Below, piece by piece: positions 25,964 to 28,450 of a DNA stretch of 28,450 nt. The notes under the pieces are model-generated. The model was not told the origin of the DNA. It did no database searches and was given only the letters and a program-made list of their open reading frames with translations. The position numbers and the translations under genes are program-made. Positions within the stretch are counted from its first letter, which is position 1. The number at the start of each line of letters is the position of its first letter. The stretch is from Bordetella parapertussis (GTDB lineage: Bacteria > Pseudomonadota > Gammaproteobacteria > Burkholderiales > Burkholderiaceae_B). The stretch is from NCBI GenBank assembly GCA_943331855.1, contig CALQNE010000017.1, forward strand, positions 1 through 28,450, read 5' to 3'.

Positions 25964-26593
25964 TCAGGGCGAGAGACGTCCGAGTGTCCAGCCAGTGCTG
26001 GATCGTTGGTAGGAGAGGCGATCGTGTAAACGCGAGGGACGCCCTTGCCAGAATTCAAAATATTCTGGACTTAAGCGATAGCCGCCCCAATGGGGAGGGC
26101 GTGGTGGTTGTTCGCCATATTGTTGTTGTATGGCTGCGGTACGGGCCTCGAGTTCAGCCAGGGTCGTTGGTTGGCTTTGCGCCGAGACCCAGGCACCTAA
26201 GCGAGATCCAACCGGGCGGCTATGAAAATAGTCGTCGGACTCTTGCGCAGATACTTTGGCGACCAACCCATTGATACGTACTTGGCGCTCAAGTGGTTGC
26301 CAAAAAAAGTTGATGCTTGCCCAAGGTTGTGCGGCAAGGTCTAGGCCCTTACGCGAGGTGTAATTCGTAAAAAAGACAAAACCGGCTTCGTCAAAACCTT
26401 TGAGCAAAACGATACGTGCCGACGGGCGACCCTGTGCATCGGCTGTTGCGAGCGTCATGGTGGTGGGTTCTGGTACGTTTTGCTCGAGCGCTTGATCAAA
26501 CCAGATGGCAAATTGTTCAAACGGTGAACCCTTTGCATCTTGCTCGAGCAATATCCCTTTTTCGTAACTTTGACGCAGATGCGCGATCGACAT
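25964..26593 (-). CDS. pdxH: Pyridoxamine/pyridoxine 5'-phosphate oxidase
   Basis: FMN-dependent oxidation of PNP/PMP to pyridoxal 5'-phosphate, the last step of vitamin B6 synthesis and salvage. The 209 residues (E. coli 218) start [13 protein letters not shown]. They carry [37 protein letters not shown] (FMN site), [10 protein letters not shown], and the PLP-contact [12 protein letters not shown] and [13 protein letters not shown] motifs. An upstream TTG (26617) is in frame but not supported. GGA lies about 9 bases before the chosen ATG. It is followed almost without gap by the flavin reductase, and both enzymes use FMN. Confidence 0.95.
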   Translation of the reverse strand: MSIAHLRQSYEKGILLEQDAKGSPFEQFAIWFDQALEQNVPEPTTMTLATADAQGRPSARIVLLKGFDEAGFVFFTNYTSRKGLDLAAQPWASINFFWQPLERQVRINGLVAKVSAQESDDYFHSRPVGSRLGAWVSAQSQPTTLAELEARTAAIQQQYGEQPPRPPHWGGYRLSPEYFEFWQGRPSRLHDRLSYQRSSTGWTLGRLSP

Positions 26594-26676
26594 GGTAAAT
26601 CCAATGAGGGTAAGCAAATATCGCGGGCAGCGCCTAATGGGCGCCTAGTGCTAAGTGTACCGTGGCGCCAAGTTTG

Positions 26677-27312
26677 TTATTGCTGTTGCTGCTGTTGTTC
26701 AAGGCGTTTGGCCAACTGGGCGAGGCGCTCATCAAAAATACCGGCTGTTTTCAGGGCAATGGCAGTTTGTGTCACATAATCCAGGCATGAACCATAGGTG
26801 CCATGGGCCTTGAGGATGATATTGACTAAGTCGTCCTCAGGGGGTTCTTGCACATACGCTGGACCGTTGCGATTGATGACGAAGGCCATTGCAAGAACTT
26901 TACCCATTGGCGTTGCGCACGTGAGCCAACTGGGTAAATAAGCGCCGGTTGCCATTTCACGTTTCCAGACGGCATCAAAGGTTTGCGGCACGTGGTCGCT
27001 TGCAACTTTAAAGACCATACCTTGGCAGGCACCACTTTGTTCCAGGCCAAAGACCAATCCGGGTATTTCAGGAGTGCCTCGGTTAATCCGTGACCATAGG
27101 CACAACGATCGGTGATAGCCCTCTAACGAGGCCGCGCGTTGTTCGACAAACTCGAATTCCGGCCGCCAGATGAGCGAACCATACCCAAAAATCCACAGAT
27201 CTTGTCCGGGGTGCCAGTCTTTTAGTGCAGTCGCAAGTGAGTCTTGTCGCTCTTGTTCAGTCCAGCGTAAAAAGGTACTGGCGGGCGGGGGCGCAGGAGG
27301 TGTAGCGGGCAT
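26677..27312 (-). CDS. ChaC-family gamma-glutamylcyclotransferase
   Basis: Cytosolic enzyme of the ChaC group that cleaves glutathione to 5-oxoproline and Cys-Gly. The 211 residues have the substrate-pocket motif FGYGSLIWRPEF at 42-53 and a probable catalytic glutamate at Glu119 (WKREMATGAY), aligning with the ChaC1/ChaC2 acid. The protein starts with a proline/alanine-rich stretch and ends in six glutamines encoded by CAA/CAG codons, both outside the conserved fold. An in-frame TTG at 27321 overlaps the MFS stop. The ATG at 27312, five bases after that stop, is chosen, although no good ribosome binding site is visible. Translational coupling with the upstream MFS gene is likely. Confidence 0.87.
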   Translation of the reverse strand: MPATPPAPPPASTFLRWTEQERQDSLATALKDWHPGQDLWIFGYGSLIWRPEFEFVEQRAASLEGYHRSLCLWSRINRGTPEIPGLVFGLEQSGACQGMVFKVASDHVPQTFDAVWKREMATGAYLPSWLTCATPMGKVLAMAFVINRNGPAYVQEPPEDDLVNIILKAHGTYGSCLDYVTQTAIALKTAGIFDERLAQLAKRLEQQQQQQ

Positions 27313-27317
27313 AAGTG

Positions 27318-28450
27318 TCAAGTGGAGGGCGGTTTGGAGGGCGGGGTATCTGTTGCGATGCGACTGGCGGTTTCGGCATCTCGGGTGTACCAGCGGCCTG
27401 CACCCAGTGCTGCTGAGGTGATCCAGAATAAAGGCATGACGCCACCCATGACCGCGCCGAGCGCACCAAAGGCAAGCGGCAACGAGACTTGGCAGCCATT
27501 AATCAAGGCCATTCTGAGTCCGAAGGCCTCGCCTGCGCGGCCAGGCGGAGCGTGATGCTGCAGTAGAGCCAAAATCCCCGGTTGCGTTGAGCCCAGTGCG
27601 AGACCAAGTGCAAAGGACATCGACATCAGGATCCAGACCTGAGAAAAGAAGGGATAAAGCAAAAAATTAACTGCGGTTGCGACTAGCGCGACATTGATCA
27701 GCTGCCACGGACGCACATGGTGCTGAATGAATGGCAACGCTATCCGAATGACGATCGTCGCGCTGGCAAAGGTCGCGAGGATGAGCCCGATGGTGGTTGC
27801 AGAGAGCCCGGCACTCACGCCAAAAATTGGCACGACAAAACCGTGGGTATCCCAGGCGCTCGAAAGCAGCATGTTGGCGATAAACACTTTGCGCAGCGCG
27901 GGGCTCGCGAACAAGTCAGAGACGCTGCGCTTGATTTCGCTTGGTGGGGCCTTAACATGCGAGGCGACTAAGTAGCGCCTCACGCGGGTGAGCCCAAGCA
28001 GACAGAGGATTGGCGATAGTGCGAGTAACGCAAAGACGCTGCGATGCCCCAGATGGTCAATCGAAATCCCGGCGATCAGTGGTCCCACGAGCCCTGAAGT
28101 GGCCATCGAGAGGGATAGCCAGGAAAAATTGCGTAAACGCTCTTCACCGGTGCTTTGGCCCATTTGTCGCTGCACTGCGATTTGAAACGTCATGTGGCCT
28201 GATCCCACAAGCACCGCCGCAATCATGAGCGAAGGTAAGCTTTGCCAGGCGAAGGGAACCAGAGACCCAACCACAACCATGATGGCACTGACGCGCATTG
28301 GCTTATAGGGTCCGATCGCGTCGATTAACCGGCCCGCTTTGACTGAGCAAAGCATGGGCAGCAGGGCAAAAACGGCGATCAGTATGCCGACCTCGAGGGT
28401 GGAGCGACCGAGCTCGAGTGCGGTCAGTGTGACGGCAACTCGCCCTCCCG
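27318..28450 (-). CDS. Major facilitator superfamily transporter, N-terminus beyond the window
   Basis: A 12-helix-type inner-membrane transporter cut by the window end. The frame stays open from the stop at 27318 to the last base, about 377 codons. The in-frame ATG at 28355 is internal: translation upstream of it continues with LTALELGRSTLEVGILIAVFALLP, a normal MFS helix 2 region. It is followed by the loop motif CSVKAGRLIDAIG (motif A-like, G-x-x-x-D/R-x-G pattern). A second motif A-like region is not obvious. The C-terminus is hydrophilic (PPSKPPST). It resembles drug/metabolite exporter-type MFS proteins; the substrate is unknown. It is the first of the - strand series in this window and its stop is five bases before the ChaC start. 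Confidence 0.85.
   Translation of the reverse strand, partial: GGRVAVTLTALELGRSTLEVGILIAVFALLPMLCSVKAGRLIDAIGPYKPMRVSAIMVVVGSLVPFAWQSLPSLMIAAVLVGSGHMTFQIAVQRQMGQSTGEERLRNFSWLSLSMATSGLVGPLIAGISIDHLGHRSVFALLALSPILCLLGLTRVRRYLVASHVKAPPSEIKRSVSDLFASPALRKVFIANMLLSSAWDTHGFVVPIFGVSAGLSATTIGLILATFASATIVIRIALPFIQHHVRPWQLINVALVATAVNFLLYPFFSQVWILMSMSFALGLALGSTQPGILALLQHHAPPGRAGEAFGLRMALINGCQVSLPLAFGALGAVMGGVMPLFWITSAALGAGRWYTRDAETASRIATDTPPSKPPST

Noticed and set aside
1..28450. Mobile elements, CRISPR arrays, tRNA/rRNA genes
   Set aside because: No transposase or integrase gene, no regularly spaced repeats and no cloverleaf or T-loop-like stretch were noticed on either strand.

Overview
The window reads as ordinary, gene-dense chromosome of a betaproteobacterium of the order Burkholderiales, most likely an Alcaligenaceae-type organism (Bordetella/Achromobacter relatives). 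The basis is protein character and gene order: a malic enzyme, a barstar-like protein and RsmE, then tkt-gap-pgk, and further on fbaA-purC-purE-purK-Sua5. This placement comes from remembered synteny and was not checked by a search. No rRNA, tRNA, IS element, prophage or CRISPR array was seen, and no stretch of 300 bases or more lacks a gene.

Layout. (1) 89-3752: maeB and a barstar-family gene on +, converging on rsmE on -. (2) 3850-8184: tkt, gap, pgk on +, a central carbon block with a UUCG hairpin between gap and pgk and a strong terminator after pgk. (3) 8251-9947: a DHCW-type cupin gene on -, divergent from the cbpA-cbpM co-chaperone pair on +; the shared 81 bp carry a very good heat-shock sigma-32 promoter match. 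(4) 10071-12860: a tightly overlapping ABC importer operon (ATPase, Tat-exported binding protein, permease) of unknown substrate, preceded by two dyads and a nested hairpin that covers the likely ribosome binding site. (5) 12910-16319: a Pit phosphate transporter (-), a MoaB/Mog protein (+) and an RsmC/PrmB-like methyltransferase (-). (6) 16459-21261: class II aldolase, three purine genes (purC, purE, purK) and a long-form Sua5 on +. (7) 21262-28450: seven genes, all on -. In transcription order they are an MFS exporter-like gene cut by the window end, ChaC, PdxH, a flavin reductase, an L-2-hydroxyglutarate oxidase-like enzyme, a ThDP enzyme of the acetolactate-synthase family, and glutaryl-CoA dehydrogenase.

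How the genes work together. Tkt, Gap, Pgk and FbaA are consecutive steps of the lower pentose-phosphate/glycolytic/gluconeogenic network, and MaeB links malate to pyruvate. PurC, PurE and PurK are adjacent steps of IMP synthesis. CbpM is the dedicated inhibitor of CbpA. GcdH and the LhgO-like oxidase both sit on known glutarate/lysine breakdown routes, and PdxH and the flavin reductase supply or use flavin-linked cofactors in the same transcriptional direction.

I found no clear undescribed multi-gene system. The most worthwhile leads are the candidate cis-regulatory RNA and operators upstream of the orphan ABC importer, the sigma-32 promoter that overlaps the Shine-Dalgarno sequence of the divergent cupin gene, and the gcdH / ThDP enzyme / lhgO-like cluster.
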